Below, piece after piece: positions 6,171 to 13,300 of a DNA stretch of 13,626 nt (position 1 is the first letter of the stretch; each line of letters opens with the position of its first letter). A model generated the notes under the pieces. That model worked only from the letters and a program-made list of their open reading frames with translations, was not told the origin of the DNA and made no database searches. The position numbers and the translations under genes are program-made. This DNA comes from JAATFY01 sp049276515 (GTDB taxonomy: Bacteria; Pseudomonadota; Alphaproteobacteria; UBA9219): NCBI GenBank assembly GCA_049276515.1, contig JBASWO010000175.1:1-13626 (forward strand), in the 5' to 3' direction.

Positions 6171-6800
6171 TCAGATATTGTGCTGTGGACGCGGAGACCT
6201 CCTCCCCCACAGCACATGATCCTCCCACTTTCCATTAATCTGCAGATAAGCTTTCGCATACCCCTCTTCTTCAAAGCCTAGGCGTTGTAAGAGTGCTTGG
6301 CTGGGTAGATTGCTAGGCAAGCAGCTCGCTTCAACACGATGTAAGTGTAACGTCTGATAAGCAAAGTCGCATAAGAGAGCCGCAGCTTCAGTCATATACC
6401 CCTGACGCGCATGCTTTTCACCTATCCAATAACCGAGCACACCTTTTTGAGCGATACCCCCTTGCACATCATTGAGAGAAATACCGCCAATAAGCTCTGG
6501 TTTTTGCCCAGTCTGCGCTTTTTTAAAAATAAAGAAGGGATAGGCACGGCCATTGCGCCAATCGCGCCAATTACGCCTTAGCATGCCACTAAAGAAACTA
6601 TTGGTCAGCGCGTTATGGGGCCAGCTTGGTTCCCAAGGTGTTAGAAAATCACGGCTCGTTTCTCTAACGCTGCGCCAAGCATGCCAATCCGTTGCCTCGC
6701 CCATTCGCAAGAAAACACGCGGTCCTTGCAACTGCACGTCCATTGAGATTTTTGGCCGTGATCGCGCTAGGGGCAGCAATGAGAACAGAAAATTCCGCAT
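6171..6800 (-). CDS. GNAT acetyltransferase, RimJ/RimL type
   Basis: Transfers acetyl from acetyl-CoA to an amino group. RimJ and RimL, the name-giving members, acetylate N-termini of ribosomal proteins S5 and L7/L12, but this branch also holds enzymes with other substrates. The 209 residues begin with a short hydrophobic-basic leader (1-20), which many alphaproteobacterial members have, then LQGPRVFLRM (24-33), the typical first strand. ELIGGISLNDV (102-112) and VLGYWIGEKHARQGYMTEAA (121-140) contain the acetyl-CoA loop RQGYMT. RVEASCLPSNLPSQALLQRLGFEEEG (155-180) is the conserved motif B. The ATG at 6800 has GAAGG about five bases upstream. An ATG at 6743 would remove the leader. The gene follows the M16 peptidase by 18 bases and is probably its operon partner, an arrangement I recall from other alphaproteobacteria. 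Its last codons overlap a strong hairpin. Confidence 0.9.
   Translation of the reverse strand: MRNFLFSLLPLARSRPKISMDVQLQGPRVFLRMGEATDWHAWRSVRETSRDFLTPWEPSWPHNALTNSFFSGMLRRNWRDWRNGRAYPFFIFKKAQTGQKPELIGGISLNDVQGGIAQKGVLGYWIGEKHARQGYMTEAAALLCDFAYQTLHLHRVEASCLPSNLPSQALLQRLGFEEEGYAKAYLQINGKWEDHVLWGRRSPRPQHNI
6179..6216. terminator. Strong hairpin at the convergent junction of the recA and peptidase units
   Basis: TGTGCTGTGG (6179-6188) and CCACAGCACA (6207-6216) are a perfect 10-bp inverted repeat. Inside the 18-base loop, GGAG (6193-6196) can pair with CTCC (6202-6205). It lies 11 bases after the stop of the 81-residue gene and within the last codons of the acetyltransferase gene, so it could end or protect transcripts from both sides. 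No U run follows on either strand, so it is not a textbook intrinsic terminator. Confidence 0.5.
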
Positions 6801-6818
6801 CGGAACCTTCGAAAGGAA

Positions 6819-8075
6819 TTAAGGCAGGCGCTTAAGGATACCCTTGTAATCTTCAAGTTCTGCCAAGGGACCAAGAGCAGTAATGATAGGACGGCGCTTG
6901 AAAAGCTTCTTAGCCATCAGCTGAACATCTTTGACTTTAACGGCCATGAGCTTTTTGAGAATTTCATCGATGGCTATGGGCCTACCATAAGCGAGTAATT
7001 GATGGCCTAAAACCTCAGCGCGCCGCATAACATTTTCCTGGCCCATCAGCATATCGGCGCGCCCCTGGGCTTTGGCTCTATCCAACTCTGCTGGGGTAAT
7101 ATTCTTTGTTATATCGCGCAATTCATTGCAGATGACGGGAACCAGTTCCTTGGCACGCGCTGGATCTGTACCTGCATAGATCTGAAAGAAGCCAGCATCA
7201 CTAAAAGCAATGTGATTGGAGCTAATTGTATAAACAAGGCCACGTTTTTCACGCACCTTCTGAAAAAGGCGTGATGACGAACTGCCGCCTAAAATGATTG
7301 AAAGCACTTGCGCTGCAAAAATATCGCGGCTGTGAAAACCAGGTCCTGCAAAGCCCATAATAAGATGCAATTGCTCAATGCGTTTTTGTTTACGCTTATC
7401 GGCACTCACTATACGCGCCTTATCATTCTTAGGAGCTTTGCCACGCGGCAAGCGGCCAAAACGCTTTTTGACCATGCTGACAAATTCTTCGTGCTTAACC
7501 TTGCCGGCTGCAACAACCACCATATTGCCAGCATGATAATATTGCTTGACGTAAGCTCTAATAACAGAGCGCGGCATTTTCTCAATCACGCTGGCTGAAC
7601 CCAAGATTGAGCGACCGATTTTCTGATGTGGAAAAGCTGCTTGATGTGCCAAATCAAAGATATGTTCTTCAGGCGAATCCAGATCGCGGCCGATTTCTTG
7701 AATGATTACTTTTTTCTCGCGCTCTAATTCTTTGGCCTTCAATGTTGAGTATTGGAGCATATCACTGATAATATCGCAAGCGAGCTCGGCATCTTCTGGT
7801 AAGACGCGAGCATAGTAAGCGGTTTCTTCGCGCGTTGTATGCGCATTCATCATACCGCCGTTTTTTTCAATGGCCGTTGAGAGAGCATAAGAAGAACGTT
7901 TTTTAGTACCCTTGAACATCATATGCTCAACAAGATGGGCTACACCATTGGCCTTCCAAGGCTCATTGCGTGTTCCCACCCCTACCCAGGCGCCAACCAC
8001 GACGCTTTCGGCATCATGCATACTGTCAGTTGCGACACGAAGGCCGTTACTGAGAGTGGTAATTTTTATGGTCAT
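6819..8075 (-). CDS. M16 family zinc peptidase (processing-peptidase-like)
   Basis: A zinc metalloprotease related to the mitochondrial processing peptidase beta subunit. In bacteria the substrates are mostly unknown. From the start chosen here it has 418 residues, the usual length. The inverted zinc motif HLVEH is at 47-51 with H47, E50 and H51, and the distal zinc ligand is E127 in VIIQEIG. The C-terminal domain carries the R/Y pair region KRGLVYTISS, which in the family helps hold substrate. No signal peptide is seen, so it is probably cytoplasmic. I place the start at ATG 8075 (MTIKITTLSNGLRV), which aligns with the normal family start. A longer frame from a TTG at 8150 would begin upstream of the likely promoter and add an unconserved leader. 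The ribosome binding site is weak. The acetyltransferase gene follows after 18 bases. Confidence 0.94.
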   Translation of the reverse strand: MTIKITTLSNGLRVATDSMHDAESVVVGAWVGVGTRNEPWKANGVAHLVEHMMFKGTKKRSSYALSTAIEKNGGMMNAHTTREETAYYARVLPEDAELACDIISDMLQYSTLKAKELEREKKVIIQEIGRDLDSPEEHIFDLAHQAAFPHQKIGRSILGSASVIEKMPRSVIRAYVKQYYHAGNMVVVAAGKVKHEEFVSMVKKRFGRLPRGKAPKNDKARIVSADKRKQKRIEQLHLIMGFAGPGFHSRDIFAAQVLSIILGGSSSSRLFQKVREKRGLVYTISSNHIAFSDAGFFQIYAGTDPARAKELVPVICNELRDITKNITPAELDRAKAQGRADMLMGQENVMRRAEVLGHQLLAYGRPIAIDEILKKLMAVKVKDVQLMAKKLFKRRPIITALGPLAELEDYKGILKRLP

Positions 8076-8117
8076 GGGGTCACTTATATGGTTAAGAACA
8101 AAGACATAATTAGTTTC

Positions 8118-8146
8118 AGTATTCAATGGTATAGCGAAACTGTAAA
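8118..8146 (-). promoter_or_regulatory. Candidate promoter of the M16 peptidase - acetyltransferase pair
   Basis: On the minus strand: TTTACA (8146-8141, five of six bases), a 17-base spacer and AATACT (8123-8118, four of six). The start of transcription would be near 8111, giving a leader of about 36 bases to the ATG at 8075 and supporting that start. The same TTTACA hexamer occurs in the candidate promoter at 193-220. Confidence 0.45.
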
Positions 8147-8175
8147 TCAATAATCAATTTAACTAAGGCCATGAA

Positions 8176-8685
8176 ATGATTAGGGTCGATTTTAAGCTTT
8201 TTGGGTTGCAATTGACCTTTCGCATCTGCCCCAAAGATATGCCTGCTCAACAAGCAAAATATGAGATTTTAAAGCAGACCATACGTGCGCATCACGATAA
8301 TTTTCCAGAAAATCCTGTCTTCGAGGGAGACCCCGAACATAATACTATGACGGTGCCGATTCCTTTATTTAGCGGCGTATTGAAAACCTATCATGTTGCA
8401 GCCATACTCGCTGCCAGCTCTGATAGTATAGCCTCGCTCTACGGTCAAACTGAGTATAATGGGAATACAGTGGGCATTAAAGACTTTATAGACCGGTTCA
8501 TGACTGAGAATAAAGTCGCAAATAATTTTGTCACTCTAGAACCTGAAATTTTAGAAAAACTACAAATCATTCACGATGAGTTACAGGTTCCAGTATTTTA
8601 CTTCCGTCTTCCTTTTGACCTGATGTGTATTACGGTGCGTCCGAATTCCTATAAAGCGCAACCAGCACAAAAGCTGCAAGCTTAA
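8176..8685 (+). CDS. Unrecognised 169-residue protein between the peptidase gene and thrC
   Basis: I do not recognise this protein. It has 169 residues, no signal peptide and no clear membrane segment. It opens with a strand-like stretch (IRVDFKLFGLQLTFRI, 2-17), then a charged helix (AKYEILKQTIRAHHDNF), a small-residue stretch near VAAILAASSDSIASLYG (74-90), and a mixed C-terminal half ending in a polar tail. The ATG at 8176 follows TAAGG (8164-8168) by seven bases. It is divergent from the M16 peptidase gene and its stop codon directly abuts the thrC stop codon, the two forming TTAATTAA. It uses the rare-type codon ATA four times and AGG at codon 3, whereas I see no ATA in recA. This hints at different origin or low expression, though recA is a highly expressed comparison. 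A real gene is likely but its function is unknown. Confidence 0.75.
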   Translation: MIRVDFKLFGLQLTFRICPKDMPAQQAKYEILKQTIRAHHDNFPENPVFEGDPEHNTMTVPIPLFSGVLKTYHVAAILAASSDSIASLYGQTEYNGNTVGIKDFIDRFMTENKVANNFVTLEPEILEKLQIIHDELQVPVFYFRLPFDLMCITVRPNSYKAQPAQKLQA

Positions 8686-10080
8686 TTAAAGCCTCACTCG
8701 TTCCGATATGAATTTTTCAACGGCTCCAATATCCGCTGGCAGTGAGGCCTGGCGTTCGGGCTTACGGATCAATTCTGCAACAAGAGGCGGTAAAACCGGG
8801 TTAACACCAATAGCACGTTGAATCGTCTCAGGGAATTTGGCGGGGTGAGCACAAGCTAGGCTAATAATAGGGTCAGGCAGCTCTTTTTCCATCATGCGCG
8901 CGCAAGCAACACCAACGGCTGAATGCGGATCTAAAACATAGCCACTTTCTTTATAAACATCTTGGATTGTTGTGATGGTTTGCTCATTGGTCGCGCGCGC
9001 AGCCGAAAAAACTTGGCGCGCCATAGCAAGCTGCACTTGCGTGACCTGAAATTCTTTCTCTTTCTGCAACTGAGCCATCAGATTTTTAACGGCTTCGCCT
9101 TTCTCATTGTAAAGATCAAAAAGGAGACGCTCAAAATTGCTGCTGACTTGAATATCCATGCTTGGGCTTAGTGTGTAGTGCACACCTTCAGCCTTCATCT
9201 GCCCTTGCGCAAAGAAGCGCGTCAAAATGTCATTAAGATTGCTGGCAACGCCCAACTTGGATATCGATAGACCCGATTTCATAGCGGCATAGGCTGAATA
9301 GATATTGCCAAAATTGCCTGTTGGCACGACAAAGCTGAGTGGCTTGTCACCAAAACGAGCTGAGGCCACAAAATAATAAACCATCTGCGCCAAAATACGC
9401 AGCCAATTAATTGAGTTCACAGCACCAAGGCTGTATTTGGCGCGTAGCTTGGCATCATTGAAGAGAGCTTTGACGATCGCTTGGCAGTCATCAAAGCTGC
9501 CATCGATGGCCATGGCATGTACATTTGGTGCCTCGATGCAGGTCATCTGTTTACGCTGAATATCGCTGGGTCCCTTGCTTGGATACAAAATGAAGACATC
9601 GATATTTTTGCGGTGTGCGAGCGCCATCATAGCGGCCGAGCCCGTATCACCTGATGTCGCACCCACAACTGTCATACGTTGATTATTTTGGCTGAGGAAA
9701 TGCTCAAACACGCCACCAACCAATTGCAGAGCAATATCTTTGAAAGCCAATGTTGGCCCATGGAATAATTCCATAACCCAGTGACGATCACTGAGCTGCT
9801 TAAGCGGCGTGATTTCTGGATGATCAAATTTTGAATAGGCTTCTTGCAAAAGACGTCGCAATTCGACATCCGTCATGCTTGAATTGACGAAAGGCCACAG
9901 AATTTTTTGCGCAATATCGGTATAGGGCTTGTCTTTAAGAGCGACGATTTCAGGTATAGAAAATTCGGGCCATGTTTTGGGCACGTAAAGGCCACCATCT
10001 GCCGCTAACCCTGTTAGCGTTACGCCCCGCATATCCAAATGAGGCGCTGAGCCCCTCGTGCTGTGATATTGAATACTCAT
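8686..10080 (-). CDS. thrC: Threonine synthase
   Basis: The PLP enzyme that converts O-phosphohomoserine to threonine, the last step of threonine synthesis, in the cytoplasm. The protein has 464 residues, the normal length for the fungal and proteobacterial type. The N-terminus YHSTRGSAPHLDMRGVTLTGLAADGGLYVP (5-34) is characteristic. The PLP lysine is K114 in HGPTLAFKD, and ATSGDTGSAA (141-150) forms the phosphate-binding loop. PTGNFGNIYSAYAAMKSG further on is another conserved cofactor segment. I start at ATG 10080, four bases after the surf1 stop codon. A longer frame to 10167 would overlap the end of surf1 with no family similarity. The ribosome binding site is weak, so translation may depend on ribosomes finishing surf1. 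It is the last gene of the oxidase operon, an arrangement seen in other alphaproteobacteria without a known metabolic reason. Confidence 0.97.
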   Translation of the reverse strand: MSIQYHSTRGSAPHLDMRGVTLTGLAADGGLYVPKTWPEFSIPEIVALKDKPYTDIAQKILWPFVNSSMTDVELRRLLQEAYSKFDHPEITPLKQLSDRHWVMELFHGPTLAFKDIALQLVGGVFEHFLSQNNQRMTVVGATSGDTGSAAMMALAHRKNIDVFILYPSKGPSDIQRKQMTCIEAPNVHAMAIDGSFDDCQAIVKALFNDAKLRAKYSLGAVNSINWLRILAQMVYYFVASARFGDKPLSFVVPTGNFGNIYSAYAAMKSGLSISKLGVASNLNDILTRFFAQGQMKAEGVHYTLSPSMDIQVSSNFERLLFDLYNEKGEAVKNLMAQLQKEKEFQVTQVQLAMARQVFSAARATNEQTITTIQDVYKESGYVLDPHSAVGVACARMMEKELPDPIISLACAHPAKFPETIQRAIGVNPVLPPLVAELIRKPERQASLPADIGAVEKFISERVRL

Positions 10081-10084
10081 TGAA

Positions 10085-10804
10085 TCAAGATACTTTACGC
10101 CAACCAGATACGCCATAGATAACAAGAATGGCGAGTGCCAACCCATACCAAGTAACAGCATAAGCAAAATGATTATTGACGATTTTGATGCGCGTTTGAC
10201 CTGCTATGGGATAGCCGCCTTGGGGTGTGGCCTCAGCTGAGGCTTCTAAAACAAATGGGAAGAAACCCGTTACGCCCATGGCTTTTGCCATAGAAGGTAA
10301 ATCAAGGCTGTACCATTGATTTTTAAGGGGATCATTAGGGGGCCGCATCCAACTCGTATGCGGCAAACGTAAAAGACCGGTGATGCGTAGCGGCCCTTCC
10401 ACTAAACCCTCTTTACGGGTAGCCGGATCGCGCTTCTCGTAAGGAACCCAGCCACGATCCACCATAAGATGGCGCCCACTCTTCATCTCGAGGGGGACAA
10501 GGACATGATAGCCCCCTACTCCGTCGAGAGAGATGCCATTTATATACAGCTCGTGATCGTTTCTTAAAGTGCCCGAGGCACGAATGGGCGTGTATTCCGA
10601 ATGAACAGGATCAATGATGGCTGTTACATCAACAGGGTCTTGGTGTAGGCGCGCCTCAATCTCTGCAACGAGATTTTCTTTCCACTGCAAGCGATGAACT
10701 TGCCAGGTACCAAGCCCCATCAAAGTGATGAACACAATGCATGTGATCAGGCTTGGCCAAAAACGCGGCGTAAAAACGCCTCCTGCGATAGGAAAGGATG
10801 GCAA
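10085..10804 (-). CDS. surf1: SURF1 family cytochrome oxidase assembly protein
   Basis: A membrane assembly factor for cytochrome c oxidase. In bacteria the family helps deliver heme a to subunit I. The protein has 239 residues in the classic layout of two membrane segments flanking a periplasmic domain: segment one about 15-32, ending in the signature LGTWQVHRLQWK (31-42), and segment two about 213-232 with TWYGLALAI. In between, MVDRGWVPYEKR and WYSLDLPSMA match family blocks. The start is a TTG at 10804. An in-frame stop lies just upstream, and a full AAGGAGG ribosome binding site sits four bases before the TTG, rather close. The ctaE stop codon lies nine bases upstream, inside the ribosome-binding stretch, and thrC follows after four bases. 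Confidence 0.95.
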   Translation of the reverse strand: MPSFPIAGGVFTPRFWPSLITCIVFITLMGLGTWQVHRLQWKENLVAEIEARLHQDPVDVTAIIDPVHSEYTPIRASGTLRNDHELYINGISLDGVGGYHVLVPLEMKSGRHLMVDRGWVPYEKRDPATRKEGLVEGPLRITGLLRLPHTSWMRPPNDPLKNQWYSLDLPSMAKAMGVTGFFPFVLEASAEATPQGGYPIAGQTRIKIVNNHFAYAVTWYGLALAILVIYGVSGWRKVS

Positions 10805-10813
10805 GCTGCCTCC

Positions 10814-11656
10814 TTAATGCGATCCGTACCAATAGACCGAGATAAAGAGGAATAGCCATACGACGTCAACGAAATGCCAGTACCAAGCTGCCGCTTCCAA
10901 ACCAAAATGGCTTTGAGGTGTGAAATGGCCTTTTGATGCGCGCCACCAACAAACTGCCAAGAAGATGGTGCCAATGATGACATGCAAGCCATGGAAGCCT
11001 GTTGCCATAAAGAAGGTCGATCCAAACATGCCGCTCTTAATCGTGAATTCGGCATGGTGATATTCGTAAGCTTGGAAGAGCGAGAAGGTGAAACCTAAAG
11101 CCACTGTAATGCCAAGGGCTTTGACAACTTCTTTTTGCTTACCTTCAAGAACCGCATGATGCGCCCAGGTCACTGTTGTGCCAGAGAGCAACAAGATCAG
11201 TGTCATGATGAACGGCATATCAAAAGGATCAAAGGTATGGATATTCGCTGGAGGCCAAACACCGCCCAAGATTTCTGGCGGATAGAGCGCCGCGCTGAAG
11301 TAAGCCCAGAAAAAGGCTGAGAAGAACATCACTTCTGATGCGATAAAAAGGGCCATGCCATAACGCAGACCGATTTTAACGACGGGTGAATGGGCGTGCT
11401 CAACAGAAGATTCGTTGATCACAGCGCGCCACCAAATAAACATGACGGCTAATACACCCAAGAGACCAATGATCGGGAAACCAACGCCAAGATCGAGATT
11501 ACCGAGCTTAGCTTTATGCATATACATGACCATGCCGCCGGTCATGAGGCCAGCCACCATAGCGCCAACCATGGGCCAAACCGAAGGACGCACCAGATGC
11601 CAGGGCTGTGGAATACCGCTGTCTTTATATTGGACGATGTCGTGGTCGTTACTCAT
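10814..11656 (-). CDS. ctaE: Cytochrome c oxidase subunit III
   Basis: Subunit III of the aa3-type cytochrome c oxidase in the inner membrane. It has no redox centre but binds lipids and helps proton uptake and stability of subunit I. The protein has 280 residues with seven predicted membrane segments, the full mitochondrial-type form. Conserved blocks are ASEVMFFSAFFWAYF (106-120) with its membrane glutamate, EYHHAEFTI (198-206), the signature FHGLHVIIGT (221-230), and EAAAWYWHFVDVVWLFLF (254-271). I start at the ATG at 11656 (MSNDHDIVQY), with GAGAAG upstream overlapping the ctaG stop. A TTG at 11668 would add four residues and lie inside ctaG. The gap to ctaG is eight bases. A short CTCAA/TTGAG inverted repeat spans the ctaG stop and part of the ribosome binding site. 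Confidence 0.97.
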   Translation of the reverse strand: MSNDHDIVQYKDSGIPQPWHLVRPSVWPMVGAMVAGLMTGGMVMYMHKAKLGNLDLGVGFPIIGLLGVLAVMFIWWRAVINESSVEHAHSPVVKIGLRYGMALFIASEVMFFSAFFWAYFSAALYPPEILGGVWPPANIHTFDPFDMPFIMTLILLLSGTTVTWAHHAVLEGKQKEVVKALGITVALGFTFSLFQAYEYHHAEFTIKSGMFGSTFFMATGFHGLHVIIGTIFLAVCWWRASKGHFTPQSHFGLEAAAWYWHFVDVVWLFLFISVYWYGSH

Positions 11657-11664
11657 GGTGCTTC

Positions 11665-12231
11665 TCAATTGTTGAGTGGTTGATCGTTCTTCGGGGTGGC
11701 CTGATTTTTGGCTAAAAAGAAGGTGTATGACAAGGTAATGTTTTGAACATCATTATTGGCGACGTCCTTAGCCATATCGGCATCAACGAAGAATTGCACT
11801 GGAAATTCAGCAGTTTCGCCAGGCTTGAGCACTTGTTCAGTGAAGCAAAAACACTGCAGTTTATTAAAATAAGCACCCGCACTATCAGGCTGAACGTTAA
11901 AAGTAGCAGTCCCAACCGTGGTTTTGTCGCTGCGGTTTGTCGCCCGGTATTTAATGGTGTTTTCTTCGCCAAGCCTAACACGTACCGAACGCACTTCAGG
12001 GGCAAAGTCCCATGGTAGTGCCTTATCGACATTTCCATCAAAAGTAACTGTGACGTACCGCTCTGAGGTTGCTGGCACCATGGCTTCAACGCGCTTAGGT
12101 GTGCCGCCAAAACCGGTTGTCTTACAGAAAAGATCGTAAAGAGGAACCGAGGTAAAGGAGACAGCGATCATAAAGCCGACAAAACTCGTCAGTTTTAATA
12201 TCAACTTTTGATTTTTATCCAACCGCTTCAT
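11665..12231 (-). CDS. ctaG: Cytochrome c oxidase assembly protein CtaG (Cox11)
   Basis: Membrane-anchored copper chaperone that helps place copper into the CuB site of oxidase subunit I. The protein has 188 residues from the start chosen. There is one membrane segment (about 11-31, with the family motif VPLYDLFCKTTGFGGT at 29-44) and then a periplasmic immunoglobulin-like domain. The copper-binding motif CFCF is at 127-130, within NKLQCFCFTEQ, and C36 in LFCKTTG is the third conserved cysteine. The start ATG at 12231 overlaps the stop codon of the 44-residue gene in ATGA. A longer frame reaching 12315 runs through that small gene in another frame and is not used. All motifs expected for function are present. 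Confidence 0.97.
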   Translation of the reverse strand: MKRLDKNQKLILKLTSFVGFMIAVSFTSVPLYDLFCKTTGFGGTPKRVEAMVPATSERYVTVTFDGNVDKALPWDFAPEVRSVRVRLGEENTIKYRATNRSDKTTVGTATFNVQPDSAGAYFNKLQCFCFTEQVLKPGETAEFPVQFFVDADMAKDVANNDVQNITLSYTFFLAKNQATPKNDQPLNN

Positions 12232-12362
12232 TGACCGCCGAATAATTTCATTTTGATCATCGTGATGGCGTAAACCAAAATCACAAACGCCAGCAAAGCA
12301 AGCATCACGGCCCAATTGCGGCTACGCAAACGACGCTCGCGTTCACTTAGTTTTTTGCTCAT
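12228..12362 (-). CDS. Small single-pass membrane protein of the oxidase operon (CoxF-like)
   Basis: A 44-residue gene between ctaB and ctaG. It has a basic N-terminus (MSKKLSERERRLRSRNW) followed by one membrane segment at about 17-36 (WAVMLALLAFVILVYAITMI) and a short tail. By the positive-inside rule the N-terminus would be cytoplasmic. Many alphaproteobacterial oxidase operons carry a similar tiny gene at this place, often called coxF or left as hypothetical, whose exact role is not settled. Assembly or stability of the oxidase is the usual guess. It overlaps both neighbours by four bases (ATGA at each end): its ATG overlaps the ctaB stop and its TGA overlaps the ctaG start. This tight coupling, plus the clean membrane helix, makes a real gene very likely despite its size. 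Confidence 0.85.
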   Translation of the reverse strand: MSKKLSERERRLRSRNWAVMLALLAFVILVYAITMIKMKLFGGQ

Positions 12363-13273
12363 GCCTTCACCATATGCTCAACCATCAAAAGACCGAGCAA
12401 GAGGAATAAATAGAGAATGGAATAGCCAAACATTTGTCGTGCTGATTTATGCGTCTTATCAAGAAGGACGCGTACAGCGCAGACAATAAAAAGGCCGCTG
12501 AGTAAAAGAGCGCCCACCATATAAAAAGTGCCACCAATGCCTACAAATACAGGGGCGATGCTGAGTGGCAATAAAAGTAGGGTGTAAATAAGCATCTCAA
12601 TCTTGGTACGACGCTCACCAGCAATAACGGGCAGCATCGGCACGCCTGCACGGCGATAATCTTCATTGCGATAAAGAGCCAGCGCCCAAAAATGAGGGGG
12701 TGTCCAGAAAAAGATAATGGCGAAGAGAATGATGGCAGGCAAACCAACGCTTCCTGTTACAGCGGCCCAAGCAATCACGGGTGGGAAAGCACCAGCAGCG
12801 CCACCAATAACGATGTTCTGCGGCGTCCGACGCTTGAGCCACATCGTATAAACAAAGATATAAAATAAGGAAGCTGATGCGAGTAAAGTGGCTGCAAGCC
12901 AGCCGATAGCGAGCCACATCAAGGCAACGGATGCAAAAATGAGTGTGCCACCAAACTCGACAGCAGCTTGTGGCTCTATCCTACCCTGAGGCAATGGACG
13001 CGAACGCGTACGCGTCATAATGGCGTCGATATCACGGTCGTACCACATATTGACGGCCGCACTACCACCTGCCGATAAAGCTATGCAGAGGATTGTAACA
13101 AAGCCAAGCAGCGGATGGATGTGTCCGGGCGCCACCATCAAACCAACCAAGCCACTGAACACCACGAGTGACATGACCCGCGGCTTTAAAAGCTCGAGAT
13201 AGTCACGCACAGACGCACCTTCATTGGCGTAAGCCAAAGGCTCGGCAGCAAAAGAGGATGCAGCTTCGTTCAT
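12359..13273 (-). CDS. ctaB: Protoheme IX farnesyltransferase (heme O synthase)
   Basis: Integral membrane UbiA-family enzyme that attaches a farnesyl group to heme b to make heme O, the precursor of heme A used by the aa3 oxidase. The protein has 304 residues and about nine membrane segments, the standard form. The first aspartate-rich prenyl-diphosphate motif is NMWYDRDIDA (75-84), followed by RTRSRPLP (88-95). The second conserved loop is YRNEDYRRAGVPMLP (201-215), preceded by the family block TPPHFWALAL (191-200). The ATG at 13273 has GGAAAG about five bases upstream. It follows ctaD by 26 bases, in which a hairpin can form, and overlaps the next small gene by four bases. Confidence 0.97.
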   Translation of the reverse strand: MNEAASSFAAEPLAYANEGASVRDYLELLKPRVMSLVVFSGLVGLMVAPGHIHPLLGFVTILCIALSAGGSAAVNMWYDRDIDAIMTRTRSRPLPQGRIEPQAAVEFGGTLIFASVALMWLAIGWLAATLLASASLFYIFVYTMWLKRRTPQNIVIGGAAGAFPPVIAWAAVTGSVGLPAIILFAIIFFWTPPHFWALALYRNEDYRRAGVPMLPVIAGERRTKIEMLIYTLLLLPLSIAPVFVGIGGTFYMVGALLLSGLFIVCAVRVLLDKTHKSARQMFGYSILYLFLLLGLLMVEHMVKA

Positions 13274-13283
13274 AGTCTTTCCG

Positions 13284-13300
13284 ATCCAGCTATGCCGGAT
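13284..13300 (-). promoter_or_regulatory. Intercistronic hairpin between ctaD and ctaB
   Basis: On the minus strand ATCCGGC (13300-13294) pairs with GCTGGAT (13290-13284) around the loop ATA, seven pairs including one G-U. It begins within the ctaD stop codon and ends just before the ctaB ribosome binding site. No U run follows, so it is more likely an mRNA-stabilising or processing element than a terminator. Confidence 0.4.

Noticed and set aside
8076..8150. A longer M16 peptidase from a TTG at 8150
   Set aside because: The added residues do not resemble the family, the codon is TTG without a ribosome binding site, and a candidate promoter lies within this stretch.
8171..8179. Two-codon reading frame ATGAAATGA overlapping the start of the 169-residue gene
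   Set aside because: Too short to mean anything by itself; TAAGG is better spaced for the ATG at 8176.
10081..10167. A longer threonine synthase starting at 10167
   Set aside because: It would overlap the C-terminal membrane segment of SURF1 in another frame; the ATG at 10080 gives the conserved N-terminus.
12232..12315. A longer CtaG starting at 12315
   Set aside because: This region codes for the 44-residue membrane protein in another frame; the ATG at 12231 overlaps its stop codon and gives the usual Cox11 length.
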